Positions 34,605 to 44,646 are shown, counted from the stretch's first letter. The stretch is 64,000 bases of DNA from Vibrio aquaticus (GCF_003970385.1 NZ_RXZH01000009.1:53237-117236); one strand, 5' to 3'. The notes: generated from the sequence alone by a model not told the origin. Translations and numbers: made by a program.

Positions 34605-35078
34605 AAGCGTCTCCTTGCCGACATGCGGCTTGCTTACCCCTCATACCTTGGCATGAAGTGGTCTACCTGCGGTTGCTTGCAGAAATGTAGCCCGGTAATC
34701 AGAGATCACTGATGGTTTGACTACAGAAACTGCAAACCCGTGTTGATCGTCATCCTTATCGAATGCATCACTTGTGCCAGCCAGAAAGTTGACGCTTACG
34801 ATGCATTCTCACCTTTAAGTATAAGCATGATTTTTAGCTCGCTTTATTAGAAGTGCCACTGATTTCTTACACTTTGATGTCAAGCTCAAGCTGAGTAAAA
34901 AATTGTTGTTTTTTGAGGCCTTTGTACGTGACCAATGTCACAGCTTCAAGTAAGATTAGCGACCTTTTTCTGCGCAATGGCTGACATATTTTTCCTCGTC
35001 AGTTGCCTTTCAAGTTGCGTAAGAACAACTAATATTTATAGACCCATTTTCGAATTAAATAGATGAGGTAGTCGATTC
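34605..35078. other. Divergent promoter region between the PhoH-family gene and rapA
   Basis: No credible gene or RNA. It should hold promoters for both flanking genes. I see only an imperfect direct repeat (TGCGGCTTGCTT at about 34624 and TGCGGTTGCTTG at about 34669) and general AT-richness near rapA. Confidence 0.5.
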
Positions 35079-37988
35079 ATGACATTTGCTTTGGGCCAGC
35101 GCTGGATCAGCGATACGGAAAGCGATCTAGGTTTAGGAACCGTTGTAGCATTGGATGCTCGTACTGTGACACTAATGTTTGCAGCTTCTGAAGAAAACCG
35201 AGTGTACGCTCGAAATGATGCGCCTGTAACCCGAGTAACCTTTAATGCTGGCGATGTGATCGACAGCCAAGAAGGGTGGTCTCTTAAAGTTGAGCAAGTG
35301 GTCGAAGACCAAGGCCTATTTAGCTATGTAGGCGTTCGAGAAGACAGTGGTGAAGAAGGTGTGGTTCTACGTGAAATCATGCTGAGTAACCAAATTCGTT
35401 TTAACAAACCGCAAGACAAGTTGTACGCCGGTCAGATTGATCGCATGGACAACTTCGTACTGCGCTACCGCGCTTTGATGAACCAGTATGAGCAGCACAA
35501 GAGCCCAATGCGTGGCCTATGTGGTATGCGTGCAGGTCTGATTCCGCATCAGCTTTATATTGCTCATGAAGTGGGTCGCCGTCATGCACCGCGCGTCTTG
35601 CTGGCTGATGAAGTTGGTCTAGGTAAAACCATCGAAGCGGGTATGATCATTCACCAACAAGTGTTGGCGGGTCGTGCTGAGCGCATCCTAATCGTGGTGC
35701 CTGAAACACTGCAACACCAGTGGCTGGTGGAAATGATGCGTCGTTTCAACCTGCATTTCTCAATCTTTGATGAAGAGCGCTGCATCGAAGCGTTTGCTGA
35801 CTCAGACAACCCATTTGATACTCAGCAATATGTCCTGTGTTCTCTCGACTTCTTGCGCAAGAGCCGCAAACGTTTTGAACAAGCACTAGAAGGTGAGTGG
35901 GACTTATTGGTTGTGGATGAAGCGCACCACCTTGAGTGGAGCCCTGAAAAGCCAAGTCGTGAATACCAAGTCGTTGAAGGTTTAGCTGAACGTACACCTG
36001 GCGTTCTACTGCTAACAGCAACGCCAGAACAGCTTGGTCGTGAGAGTCACTTTGCTCGTCTACGCCTGCTCGATTCTGATCGCTTCTTTGATTACGAAGA
36101 GTTCGTGAAAGAAGAAGATCAATACGCACCAGTGGCAGATTCGGTAAGTGCGCTGTTCTCAGGTCAAAAGCTTGAAAACGAAGCGAAAAATCAAATTACT
36201 GAGCTGCTTTCAGAGCAAGATGTTGAACCGCTGTTCCGCATCATTGAAAGTGACTCAGACGAAGAAGCCAAAGCCGCAGCGCGTCAAGAACTGATTGATA
36301 ACCTAATGGACCGTCATGGTACTGGACGAGTGCTGTTCCGTAATACACGCGCGGCAATCAAAGGCTTCCCAAAACGTAACGTTCACTTAATGCCGATGCC
36401 AATTCCTCAGCAGTACACCACTTCAATGCGAGTGTCTGGCATGATTGGCGGTAAGATGTCACCAGAAGCTCGCGCGGTGAAAAACCTCTACCCAGAAGAG
36501 ATTTTCCAAGAGTTTGAAGGTGAAGACTCAAGCTGGTGGCAATTTGATAGCCGCGTAAACTGGCTACTTGAGAAAATTACCGATAAGCGCAGTGAAAAGA
36601 TTTTAGTGATCGCGTCACGCGCAAGTACCGCACTGCAATTAGAGCAAGCGCTGCGTGAACGTGAAGGTATCCGTGCAACGGTCTTCCACGAAGGGATGTC
36701 TATCCTCGAGCGTGATAAAGCAGCGGCGTATTTTGCTCAAGAAGAGGGCGGTGCACAGGTTCTTATCTGTAGTGAAATCGGTTCAGAAGGTCGTAACTTC
36801 CAGTTCGCTAACCAATTAGTGATGTTCGACTTACCGTTCAACCCAGATCTGCTTGAGCAGCGTATTGGTCGCTTGGATCGTATTGGTCAAAACCGCGATA
36901 TCGATATTCATGTTCCTTATCTTCAAGGGACATCACAGGCGATTCTAGCGCGTTGGTTCGATGAAGGTCTGAATGCCTTTGCTGAAACGTGTCCGACTGG
37001 TCGCACTGTGTATGACAAATACTCAGATCGTCTTATCGAGATGCTGGCATCTGGCGATACCAGTGATTTGGATGAAGTGATTGCTGAATCTGCAGCAATG
37101 AACAAAGAGTTGAAAGCGCAGTTAGAACAAGGCCGTGACCGTCTGTTAGAGATGCACTCTAATGGTGGTGATAAAGCGCAAGCGATCGTAGAGAAGATTG
37201 CCGCGACTGACGGTGATACGAATCTTGTGACGTTTGCTCTAAGCCTATTTGATACCATTGGTCTCGATCAAGATGACAAAGGTGAAAACGCACTGGTTGT
37301 AACACCATCAGAGCACATGCTGGTACCAAGCTACCCAGGTCTACCTTATGAAGGGGCGACGATTACCTTTGATCGTGAAACCGCATTATCTCGCGAAGAC
37401 ATGAACTTCATCAGTTGGGAGCACCCAATGATTCAAGGTGGTATTGATCTTCTGATGAGTGAAGGCGTGGGTGCAACCGCAGTTTCACTACTTAAGAACA
37501 AAGCGCTGCCAGTGGGCACCATGTTACTTGAGTTGGTGTACAAGGTAGATGCTCAAGCGCCGAAGCGCAGTGGTATTAGCCGTTTCTTGCCGACAACACC
37601 AATTCGTTTGATGATGGATGGTAAGGGCAACGACCTATCTGCTCAGGTTGAATTTGAAAGCTTTAACCGTCAGCTTAGCCCTGTAGGTCGTCACATTGCG
37701 ACTAAGCTAGTGGCATCGGTTCAAGCGCAAGTTCATCAGATGATTGAAGCGGGTGAGAAGCTGATTGTTGAGAAAGTGGAAGCGATTCGCAATCAAGCTC
37801 AACAAGAGATGCAAGCAAGCTTGAATTCAGAGCTAGAGCGTCTTCAGGCTCTGAAAGCAGTGAACCCGAACATTCGTGATGAAGAGATTGAAGCGATTGA
37901 TGCACAAATTAAAGAGCTCAATGGTTACATCAGCCAAGCTCAGTATCAGTTGGATTCGTTACGTATGATTGTTGTCTCTCACAACTAA
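35079..37988 (+). CDS. rapA: RNA polymerase-associated Swi2/Snf2 ATPase RapA
   Basis: Recycles RNA polymerase after transcription. The 969-residue chain has N-terminal Tudor-like domains, the Swi2/Snf2 helicase core with Walker A ADEVGLGKTIEAG and DEAH box VVDEAHHL, the helicase C domain with IGRLDRIGQNRDI, and the RapA C-terminal region. The length matches E. coli RapA. rluA follows, as in E. coli, separated here by a 98-bp repeat array. Confidence 0.97.
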   Translation: MTFALGQRWISDTESDLGLGTVVALDARTVTLMFAASEENRVYARNDAPVTRVTFNAGDVIDSQEGWSLKVEQVVEDQGLFSYVGVREDSGEEGVVLREIMLSNQIRFNKPQDKLYAGQIDRMDNFVLRYRALMNQYEQHKSPMRGLCGMRAGLIPHQLYIAHEVGRRHAPRVLLADEVGLGKTIEAGMIIHQQVLAGRAERILIVVPETLQHQWLVEMMRRFNLHFSIFDEERCIEAFADSDNPFDTQQYVLCSLDFLRKSRKRFEQALEGEWDLLVVDEAHHLEWSPEKPSREYQVVEGLAERTPGVLLLTATPEQLGRESHFARLRLLDSDRFFDYEEFVKEEDQYAPVADSVSALFSGQKLENEAKNQITELLSEQDVEPLFRIIESDSDEEAKAAARQELIDNLMDRHGTGRVLFRNTRAAIKGFPKRNVHLMPMPIPQQYTTSMRVSGMIGGKMSPEARAVKNLYPEEIFQEFEGEDSSWWQFDSRVNWLLEKITDKRSEKILVIASRASTALQLEQALREREGIRATVFHEGMSILERDKAAAYFAQEEGGAQVLICSEIGSEGRNFQFANQLVMFDLPFNPDLLEQRIGRLDRIGQNRDIDIHVPYLQGTSQAILARWFDEGLNAFAETCPTGRTVYDKYSDRLIEMLASGDTSDLDEVIAESAAMNKELKAQLEQGRDRLLEMHSNGGDKAQAIVEKIAATDGDTNLVTFALSLFDTIGLDQDDKGENALVVTPSEHMLVPSYPGLPYEGATITFDRETALSREDMNFISWEHPMIQGGIDLLMSEGVGATAVSLLKNKALPVGTMLLELVYKVDAQAPKRSGISRFLPTTPIRLMMDGKGNDLSAQVEFESFNRQLSPVGRHIATKLVASVQAQVHQMIEAGEKLIVEKVEAIRNQAQQEMQASLNSELERLQALKAVNPNIRDEEIEAIDAQIKELNGYISQAQYQLDSLRMIVVSHN

Positions 37989-38001
37989 TTTTCGCTTCAC
38001 T

Positions 38002-38387
38002 CGTCATTCCTGAATTGAGGAACGAGATGTCCGGAATCTCTAAAATGGTTAGAGATTCCGGACTACACTCCTTCGTCGCTATCGGGAATGACCTAAATGC
38101 GTCATTCCTGAATTGAGGAACGAGATGTCAGGAATCTCTTAAATGGTTGGAGATTCCCGACTACGTTCCTTCGTCACTATCGGGAATGACCTAAATGCGT
38201 CATTCCTGAATTGAGGAACGAGATGTCAGGAATCTCTTAAATGGTTGGAGATTCCCGACTACACTCCTTCGTCGCTATCGGGAATGACCTAAATGCGTCA
38301 TTCCTGAATTGAGGAACGAGATATCAGGAATCTCTTAAATGGTTAGAGATTCCCGACTACGTTCCTTCGTCACTATCGGGAATGACG
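38002..38387. repeat. Four tandem 98-bp palindromic repeat units
   Basis: Units start at 38002, 38100, 38198 and 38296 with period 98. Each begins CGTCATTCCTGAATTGAGG and ends TATCGGGAATGAC, so the unit ends are inverted (GTCATTCC/GGGAATGAC), and an inner stem GGAATCTC/GAGATTCC flanks a ten-base loop. Units 1 and 3 share CTACACTCC...GTCGCT, units 2 and 4 share CTACGTTCC...GTCACT, so the array looks like a duplicated two-unit block. It fills the rapA-rluA gap. This is a MITE/REP-like mobile palindrome family rather than a gene. Confidence 0.93.
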
Positions 38388-38417
38388 TTTTTGTATTTAT
38401 CGGAAAGAGATTCTTTC

Positions 38418-39155
38418 ATGGCAATGACCGAGTACAACCCACCGCGTGAACCTTGGGTTGATATCGTATTTGAAGACGAACACATCTTGGTAGCGAATAA
38501 GCCGCCAGGGTTGTTGTCTGTTCCTGGACGATTAGAAGAACACTACGACAGCTTGTGGTCTCGTTTAGTGGAAATGTACCCAGAGATTCAAGTGGTCCAT
38601 CGCCTTGATATGGATACCTCGGGCTTAATGCTGTTTGCCAAGCATAAAGACGCTGAACGCTCTTTGAAAAAGCAATTTCAGTATCGCTTAACACACAAGG
38701 TCTACTATGCACGTGTGTGGGGACACCTTGAGCAGCATGAAGGGGAAGTCGATTTACCTTTAATTTGTGACTGGCCGAATCGACCAAGGCAGAAAGTCTG
38801 CTTTGAGGATGGTAAGCCCTCTCAAACTCGTTTTGAAGTGGCTAAGCGTGAAGAGAACACGACCATTGTTAGGTTGCTACCGATTACAGGTCGCTCACAT
38901 CAGCTGCGTGTTCACATGCAGTCATTAGGGCACCCAATTGTCGGTGATGAGTTTTACTCTGAAGGTGAAGCATTTACGTGCTCTGATAGGTTAGGCCTGC
39001 ATGCAGCTGAGCTGAGTTTTTATCACCCTCACACCCATCAGCTTGAAAGTATTTTTGTTCCGTGTGACTTCTATCTTGAAGCAGAGAGTGCGATCTTTAA
39101 CTATTTCGATCCTGTGCGAGAATTACCGGACTATAAAACGCTGCCTCGGCCCTAA
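38418..39155 (+). CDS. rluA: 23S rRNA/tRNA pseudouridine synthase RluA
   Basis: Dual-specificity enzyme forming pseudouridine 746 in 23S rRNA and 32 in some tRNAs. The 245 residues carry the catalytic motif VHRLDMDTSGLMLFA and the C-terminal GRSHQLRVHM. ATG 38418 has GGAAAGAGA at good distance; the longer frame would start in the repeat array. It follows rapA as in E. coli. Confidence 0.93.
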   Translation: MAMTEYNPPREPWVDIVFEDEHILVANKPPGLLSVPGRLEEHYDSLWSRLVEMYPEIQVVHRLDMDTSGLMLFAKHKDAERSLKKQFQYRLTHKVYYARVWGHLEQHEGEVDLPLICDWPNRPRQKVCFEDGKPSQTRFEVAKREENTTIVRLLPITGRSHQLRVHMQSLGHPIVGDEFYSEGEAFTCSDRLGLHAAELSFYHPHTHQLESIFVPCDFYLEAESAIFNYFDPVRELPDYKTLPRP

Positions 39156-39190
39156 CTCTCTCATAATTATTGGCAGCACTAGGAGATCTT

Positions 39191-40153
39191 ATGTCGCTGC
39201 CTACTGTTGTTTTTCTCGATCGAGCCACGATCCCTGCTCATATTGAATTGCCTCACCTACCATTCGATCATCAATGGATCGAATATGATTTGACCTCACC
39301 AGATCAACGCTTAGAGCGCTTACAAGATGCGCAGATCGTTATTACCAATAAAGTCATTTTAGATTGCAGTCTGTTACGTCAGCTGCCGAACTTAAAAATG
39401 ATCGCCATAGCAGCAACGGGCTTTAATAATGTTGATATTGAGTGCTGTCAGGAGCTGGGGATTGCGGTCGCCAATGTTCAAGGTTATGCCACTCAGTCTG
39501 TCCCGGAGCATGTCATTGCAATGATGTTTGCACTCAAGCGTAACCTCAAAGGCTATCATAACGATATTGCATTGGGGGAGTGGCAACGCAATAAGCAGTT
39601 CTGTTTCTTTACTTATCCAATTAGCGATACGGCAGGTTCAACATTAGGTGTGATTGGTAGTGGTGTGTTGGGTCAAGCAACGGCAACCTTGGCCAAGGCC
39701 ATTGGGATGAATGTGTTGTTTGCTGAGCGGAAAGGAGCGACAACATGCCGTGACGGTTATGTACCTTTTGAGCATTTATTGGCGGTTTCTGATGTGATCA
39801 CACTGCATTGCCCCCTCAATGAGCAAACCCAGAACTGCATTGGTGCGTCAGAGCTAGCCTCAATGAAATCCAGCGCCATTCTCATCAATACTGGGCGAGG
39901 TGGTTTAGTCGATGAACAGGCGTTGGTTGACGCTCTCAAGCGCGGTGGAATAGCAGGGGCGGGTTGTGATGTCTTTACCCAAGAGCCTGCCGATGACAGT
40001 AACCCTTTACTCGCAAACCATACTCTTCCAAACCTACTGCTAACCCCGCATGTTGCTTGGGGCAGTGATTCTTCGATTCAAAATCTGGCCAAAATATTAA
40101 TGGATAATATCTCAGCCTTTGTGGCTGGAGAAACGCAGAATCGAATTGTGTAA
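39191..40153 (+). CDS. D-2-hydroxyacid dehydrogenase (glycerate dehydrogenase-like)
   Basis: A 320-residue NAD(P)-dependent reductase of the D-isomer 2-hydroxyacid dehydrogenase family. Rossmann motif GVIGSGVLGQATATLA, catalytic arginine in NTGRGGLVDE, Glu in FTQEPADD and active-site His in LLTPHVAWG. The sequence type suggests a glycerate dehydrogenase/hydroxypyruvate reductase (HprA-like). ATG 39191 has AGGAGAT; the frame opening upstream lacks a site. It lies 35 bases after rluA and may be co-transcribed. Confidence 0.87.
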   Translation: MSLPTVVFLDRATIPAHIELPHLPFDHQWIEYDLTSPDQRLERLQDAQIVITNKVILDCSLLRQLPNLKMIAIAATGFNNVDIECCQELGIAVANVQGYATQSVPEHVIAMMFALKRNLKGYHNDIALGEWQRNKQFCFFTYPISDTAGSTLGVIGSGVLGQATATLAKAIGMNVLFAERKGATTCRDGYVPFEHLLAVSDVITLHCPLNEQTQNCIGASELASMKSSAILINTGRGGLVDEQALVDALKRGGIAGAGCDVFTQEPADDSNPLLANHTLPNLLLTPHVAWGSDSSIQNLAKILMDNISAFVAGETQNRIV

Positions 40154-40181
40154 TACGAGAAAAAGTGAACGGTTGAGTCAG

Positions 40182-40898
40182 TTACTGAGCATTCTCCATC
40201 AACATCAGACCTTGATTGAAGATGGCGAGCAATTCCGCTCCCTTTGGGTGAGATTTGGAGAACATCAGATAGCTATTGTTACTCAAAAATGGTTTTGAGT
40301 GATAGGTGATCAAATCCTGCATATCAGTAGGAAGACGGCTTAAGGTAAACATACCAATATGCTTCTCTTCAGGGACAAGGGTAACGCGGCGATATTTCAG
40401 TAACTGAAAGGCTTTGGTCGGATCTTCAACGCGTGTAATGCGTACTTTTTGGTTTTCGATCAATTGGTCGAGCCCTTTGCCGTAGCTGTAGCCAAGCCCA
40501 CCACCTAAGTGTTGCCCCTCAACATCAGACAAGCTTTGCCAACGAAATGGTGTCTCTTTGAGGTGGAAAAAGACAAACTGCTCTTGAGCCACGGGTGAGC
40601 TGAAATAGAAATGTTCGGTGCGTTCTTCGGCATACATCCATACTGCAGTTGCCACATATTCTCCCTCACTCGCTTTCTTGTACGCGCGTTTCCAAGGTAA
40701 AAAATGGAACTCAACTCGATAGCCCTGACTGGCGAACACGCGTTGCACTTTATCGCCAACATAGCCAAAGTTCTCGAGTTTCTCGCCAATAAAGGGTGGC
40801 CATTCTCCGGCGACAATTTTGATGACTTTACTCTCTTCATCAGCACTGCTGGACAATGGAGAGAGTAACAAAGCAAACAATAGAAGAGTGCGTATCAT
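40182..40898 (-). CDS. Periplasmic solute-binding-like protein (SBP_bac_3 family)
   Basis: A 238-residue exported protein: signal peptide MIRTLLLFALLLSPLSSSA, then the binding fold of the amino-acid binding-protein family (GEWPPFIGEKLENFGYVGD). It has no permease genes beside it. Such solitary proteins in Vibrio are often of unknown ligand and role. It converges with the dehydrogenase gene. Confidence 0.83.
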   Translation of the reverse strand: MIRTLLLFALLLSPLSSSADEESKVIKIVAGEWPPFIGEKLENFGYVGDKVQRVFASQGYRVEFHFLPWKRAYKKASEGEYVATAVWMYAEERTEHFYFSSPVAQEQFVFFHLKETPFRWQSLSDVEGQHLGGGLGYSYGKGLDQLIENQKVRITRVEDPTKAFQLLKYRRVTLVPEEKHIGMFTLSRLPTDMQDLITYHSKPFLSNNSYLMFSKSHPKGAELLAIFNQGLMLMENAQ

Positions 40899-40968
40899 AG
40901 GAGGCTCTTTTCGCTGTATCTCTTATTAAAACTAGCCTAAAAGTAGTAACGAAAAAATATTGGGTATA

Positions 40969-40997
40969 AAAAAAGCTGGTCAGTGACCAGCTTTTTT
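40969..40997 (-). terminator. Strong terminator between valS and the binding-protein gene
   Basis: Stem AGCTGGTC/GACCAGCT with a three-base loop, A-run on one side and T-run on the other; terminates valS on the minus strand. Confidence 0.88.
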
Positions 40998-41017
40998 GTT
41001 GTTACTTGAGGCGAAGA

Positions 41018-43891
41018 TTACAGTGCAGCGATAGTTGCTTTCTGCTCTTCAAGCTTCGCTAGTGTCTCTTGGTAGCCAACTAGTTTCTCACGTTCTTTGG
41101 CGATAACCGCTTCAGGTGCTTTAGCAACAAAACCTTCGTTACCTAGCTTACCTTCGATACGCTTGATTTCACCGTGCGTCTTTTGCACTTCTTTATCAAG
41201 GCGAGCAAGCTCTGCATCTTTGTCGATAAGACCTGCCATTGGGATCATCAGTTCAGATTGACCCACTAGCTTAGTCGCACATGCAGGAGTCTCAGCGTCG
41301 CCTGCAAGAACAGTTAGGCTATCTAGCTTAGCAAGAGAGTTCAGAACTACCTTGTTCGCTTCGATACGCGCTGCGTCTTTCTCATTAGCAACTTTGATCA
41401 TTACTTCTAGACCTTTGCTAGGTGCAATGTCGTACTCTGCACGTAGGTTACGGATAGCTGTAATGAAAGTCTTAACCCACTCAATGTCTTCTACGATCTC
41501 AGCGTTGAAGTTCTCTTCGTTAAACTGAGGAAGTGCTTGAGTCATGATAGTTTCACCTTCAACACCATCTACTAGTGGCTTCACGCTCTGCCAGATAGAT
41601 TCAGTGATGTAAGGTAGAACTGGGTGAGCAAGACGTAGCGTCTTCTCTAAAACAGTGATCAGCATGTAACGAGTTGCTTGCTGCTGAGCTTCTGTGCCTT
41701 TCCATAGAACTGGCTTAGTTAGCTCTAGATACCAGTCACAGAATTGGTTCCAGATGAATTCGTAAAGCGTGTTTGCTGCCATGTCTAGACGGTAGTTGTC
41801 TAGGTGAGCATTAAACTCTTTCGCTGCTAGCTCAAACTGAGATTCAATCCACTTATCCGCTAGAGAGAATTCCATGTTTGCACGGTCTTCAGCTGATAGT
41901 GACATGCCACAATCGTGCTCTTCTGTGTTCATTAGTACGTAACGGCTTGCGTTCCATAGCTTGTTACAGAAGTTACGGTAACCTTCAAGACGCTTCATAT
42001 CCCAGTTGATGTCACGGCCAGTAGAAGCCATAGCAGCAAGAGTGAAACGCAGTGCATCAGTACCGTATGGTTCGATACCGTTTTCGAAAGTCTTACGAGT
42101 GTTCTTCTCGATCTTCTTCGCTAATTGAGGCTGCATCATGTTGCCACAACGCTTCTCTACTAGAGACTCAAGGTCGATACCATCGATCATGTCGATAGGG
42201 TCAAGTACGTTACCTTTCGACTTAGACATCTTGTCGCCGTTTTCGTCACGGATTAGGCCCGTTACGTAAACTGTCTTAAATGGTACTTGTGCTTTACCAT
42301 TTTCATCTTTGTTGAAGTGCATGGTCATCATGATCATACGCGCAACCCAGAAGAAGATGATGTCGAAACCCGTTACTAGTACGTCTGAAGGGTGGAATGT
42401 TTTCAGATCTTCAGTTTGCTCTGGCCAGCCTTGAGTACCGAACGTCCATAGTGCAGAAGAGAACCATGTATCTAGAACGTCATCGTCTTGGCGAAGAACA
42501 ACGACTGGTGCAAGGTTGTTGTTGGCACGTACTTCTTCTTCAGTACGACCTACATATACGTTGCCGTCGTTGTCGTACCATGCCGGGATGCGGTGACCCC
42601 ACCAAAGTTGACGAGAGATACACCAGTCTTGAATGTCACGCATCCAAGAGAAGTACATGTTTTCGTACTGTTTAGGAACGAATTGGATGTCACCATCTTC
42701 AACCGCTTTAACAGCAGGCTCAGCAAGAGGTGCAGCACGTACGTACCATTGGTCAGTCAGCATTGGTTCGATAACTACGCCACCACGGTCGCCGTAAGGT
42801 ACGGTTAGGTCGTGATCTTTGATCTCGTCTAGAAGCCCAAGCTCTTCGAATTCAGCAACGATCGCTTTACGAGCCGCGAAACGCTCCATGCCGTGGTATT
42901 TAGCAGGAAGTTCTGTAGAGTAAACATCGCTAGCTTCACCGTTAGTCGTGAAGATTTCAGCCGCATCACGGATGTCTGCGTTGAAGGTTAGGATGTTGAT
43001 CATTGGTAGGTTGTTGCGCTTACCAACTTCGTAGTCATTGAAATCGTGCGCAGGCGTGATCTTCACACAACCTGTACCTTTTTCCATATCTGCGTGCTCA
43101 TCACCTACGATAGGGATCAGACGGTTAACGATAGGAAGTAGGATTTCTTTACCGATAAGATCTTTGTAACGTGGATCTTCTGGGTTTACAGCAACACCAG
43201 TATCACCGAGCATTGTCTCAGGACGAGTGGTCGCAACAACAATGTAGTCTTTACCTTCAGCCGTTTTCACGCCATTTGCTAGCGGGTAGCGGAAGTGCCA
43301 CATGTGGCCTTTTTTGTCTTTGTTTTCAACTTCAAGATCAGAAATTGCAGTGTGCAGTTTTGGATCCCAGTTTACTAGACGTTTACCACGGTAGATGAGG
43401 TCATCTTCGTATAGGCGAACAAACACTTCTTGAACAGCGTTAGATAGGCCATCATCCATAGTGAAACGCTCGCGGTCCCAGTCTACAGATGCACCAAGGC
43501 GACGAAGCTGCTTAGTGATGGTGCCACCAGATTCGTTCTTCCATTCCCAGATTTTGTCGATGAAAGCATCACGACCGTAGTCATGTTTAGTTTTGCCTTC
43601 TTCTGCAGCGATCTTACGCTCAACAACCATTTGAGTTGCGATACCAGCGTGGTCTGTACCTACTTGCCAAAGGGTGTTTTTACCCTTCATACGTTCAGCA
43701 CGGATTAGAGTATCCATGATCGTATCTTGGAACGCGTGGCCCATGTGCAGGCTACCAGTGACGTTCGGTGGCGGGATCATGATGCTGTAAGCTTCTTTCG
43801 TCGTGTCACCGTGTGGCTTGAAGTAGCCTTTCTCTTCCCAAGCTTGGTATAAAGCTTGTTCGATTGAAGTTGGGTTATATGTCTTTTCCAT
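41018..43891 (-). CDS. valS: Valyl-tRNA synthetase
   Basis: Class I aminoacyl-tRNA synthetase of 957 residues. HIGH-type motif PPNVTGSLHMGHAF at residues 41-54, KMSKS motif DKMSKSKGNV, editing CP1 domain between them, and the C-terminal coiled coil ending in LEEQKATIAAL. ATG 43891 (MEKTYNPTS) fits the E. coli start; the ATG at 43912 would add seven residues. The conserved order pepA-holC-valS holds. Confidence 0.97.
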   Translation of the reverse strand: MEKTYNPTSIEQALYQAWEEKGYFKPHGDTTKEAYSIMIPPPNVTGSLHMGHAFQDTIMDTLIRAERMKGKNTLWQVGTDHAGIATQMVVERKIAAEEGKTKHDYGRDAFIDKIWEWKNESGGTITKQLRRLGASVDWDRERFTMDDGLSNAVQEVFVRLYEDDLIYRGKRLVNWDPKLHTAISDLEVENKDKKGHMWHFRYPLANGVKTAEGKDYIVVATTRPETMLGDTGVAVNPEDPRYKDLIGKEILLPIVNRLIPIVGDEHADMEKGTGCVKITPAHDFNDYEVGKRNNLPMINILTFNADIRDAAEIFTTNGEASDVYSTELPAKYHGMERFAARKAIVAEFEELGLLDEIKDHDLTVPYGDRGGVVIEPMLTDQWYVRAAPLAEPAVKAVEDGDIQFVPKQYENMYFSWMRDIQDWCISRQLWWGHRIPAWYDNDGNVYVGRTEEEVRANNNLAPVVVLRQDDDVLDTWFSSALWTFGTQGWPEQTEDLKTFHPSDVLVTGFDIIFFWVARMIMMTMHFNKDENGKAQVPFKTVYVTGLIRDENGDKMSKSKGNVLDPIDMIDGIDLESLVEKRCGNMMQPQLAKKIEKNTRKTFENGIEPYGTDALRFTLAAMASTGRDINWDMKRLEGYRNFCNKLWNASRYVLMNTEEHDCGMSLSAEDRANMEFSLADKWIESQFELAAKEFNAHLDNYRLDMAANTLYEFIWNQFCDWYLELTKPVLWKGTEAQQQATRYMLITVLEKTLRLAHPVLPYITESIWQSVKPLVDGVEGETIMTQALPQFNEENFNAEIVEDIEWVKTFITAIRNLRAEYDIAPSKGLEVMIKVANEKDAARIEANKVVLNSLAKLDSLTVLAGDAETPACATKLVGQSELMIPMAGLIDKDAELARLDKEVQKTHGEIKRIEGKLGNEGFVAKAPEAVIAKEREKLVGYQETLAKLEEQKATIAAL

Positions 43892-44054
43892 AGTCGCCTT
43901 TTTTCTCGTCATATTTGGACTGATAGCTGCGTTACCTGCACTCGCAAACCCTAATCAAATACTTAATGTATATTCATAGGGATTTACTCATTGGTTGCCT
44001 TGCTCTAAGCCCAACTATTTAGAGAAAATCTTATCTGGTTGATGGTAAATCTGA

Positions 44055-44108
44055 GTCAATCTTTATAAGTGAACTCTCTAAATGGAGAGCTTAACTATAA
44101 GGATTGAC
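44055..44108. repeat. Imperfect 54-base palindrome between holC and valS
   Basis: Arms of 24 bases (starting GTCAATCTTTATAAG, ending GGATTGAC) pair at about 19 positions around the loop TAAATG, with inner stem CTCTC/GAGAG. It lies in the roughly 240-base gap between two co-oriented genes, so it may be an RNA processing or stability hairpin. Confidence 0.5.
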
Positions 44109-44129
44109 CGGTTGCATATTTTGTTGCTG

Positions 44130-44579
44130 TTAGCTGTGTACGATCTCGATCGTTTGTAGCTGATAGCCCGCTTGGCGGTAGATTTTATATCTTTCTCGCG
44201 CCAGTTGCTTGGCTTTTTCTTCGCAAGGGACGAAGTCTACCACCTCAGCAAACTTGTTCGCAAAGGTTGTATCATTTTCCGCCAAATTTATTACTAATTG
44301 TCTATTCCAAGAAGGCCTCACGCCTTGGTAACCGATTTCAATGTTGGTTGCATACTTGGGGCCTTCACCGACTAAGTTGTGCGCGACAAACTCTTTGGCA
44401 TCGATTTGCCAGAACTGCTCTGCGATTTGCTCGGCTTGAGTTTTGTCATGGCAGTTAAGGTAAACCTTAGCGCCTTGTGATGAAAAGTGCTTGGCTAGAA
44501 ACATCACATACGCACCAAACCCTTCAGCGTCTGCTTGCTTGGAGTCAGGTTGGATAATGTAAAACGTTGCGTTAGCCAT
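44130..44579 (-). CDS. holC: DNA polymerase III chi subunit HolC
   Basis: The 149-residue clamp-loader accessory protein that bridges the psi subunit and SSB. The start MANATFYIIQPDSK and the pattern HFSSQGAKVYLNCHDKTQAEQ, then GVRPSWNRQLVINL match HolC. It lies between pepA and valS, the conserved order. Ribosome site is weak. Confidence 0.93.
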   Translation of the reverse strand: MANATFYIIQPDSKQADAEGFGAYVMFLAKHFSSQGAKVYLNCHDKTQAEQIAEQFWQIDAKEFVAHNLVGEGPKYATNIEIGYQGVRPSWNRQLVINLAENDTTFANKFAEVVDFVPCEEKAKQLARERYKIYRQAGYQLQTIEIVHS

Positions 44580-44607
44580 ACGGTGTCAGTCCACTCTACG
44601 TGAGATA

Positions 44608-44636
44608 CAAAAAAGGGCCTTGCGGCCCTTTTTAAC
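44608..44636 (-). terminator. Intrinsic terminator after pepA
   Basis: Stem AAAAGGGCC/GGCCCTTTT around TTGC. On the minus strand it ends in TTTTT. It separates pepA from holC, so holC needs read-through or its own promoter. Confidence 0.85.
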
Positions 44637-44646
44637 ATTGTGAGGA

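Noticed and set aside
38002..38387. 98-bp repeats as a CRISPR array
   Set aside because: Units are contiguous without unique spacers and are themselves palindromic; no cas genes nearby.
44007..44080. Second inverted repeat (TTTAGAGA/TCTCTAAA) interleaved with the holC-valS palindrome, suggesting a pseudoknot
   Set aside because: Arms are short in an AT-rich region and the distance is large; chance is the simpler explanation.
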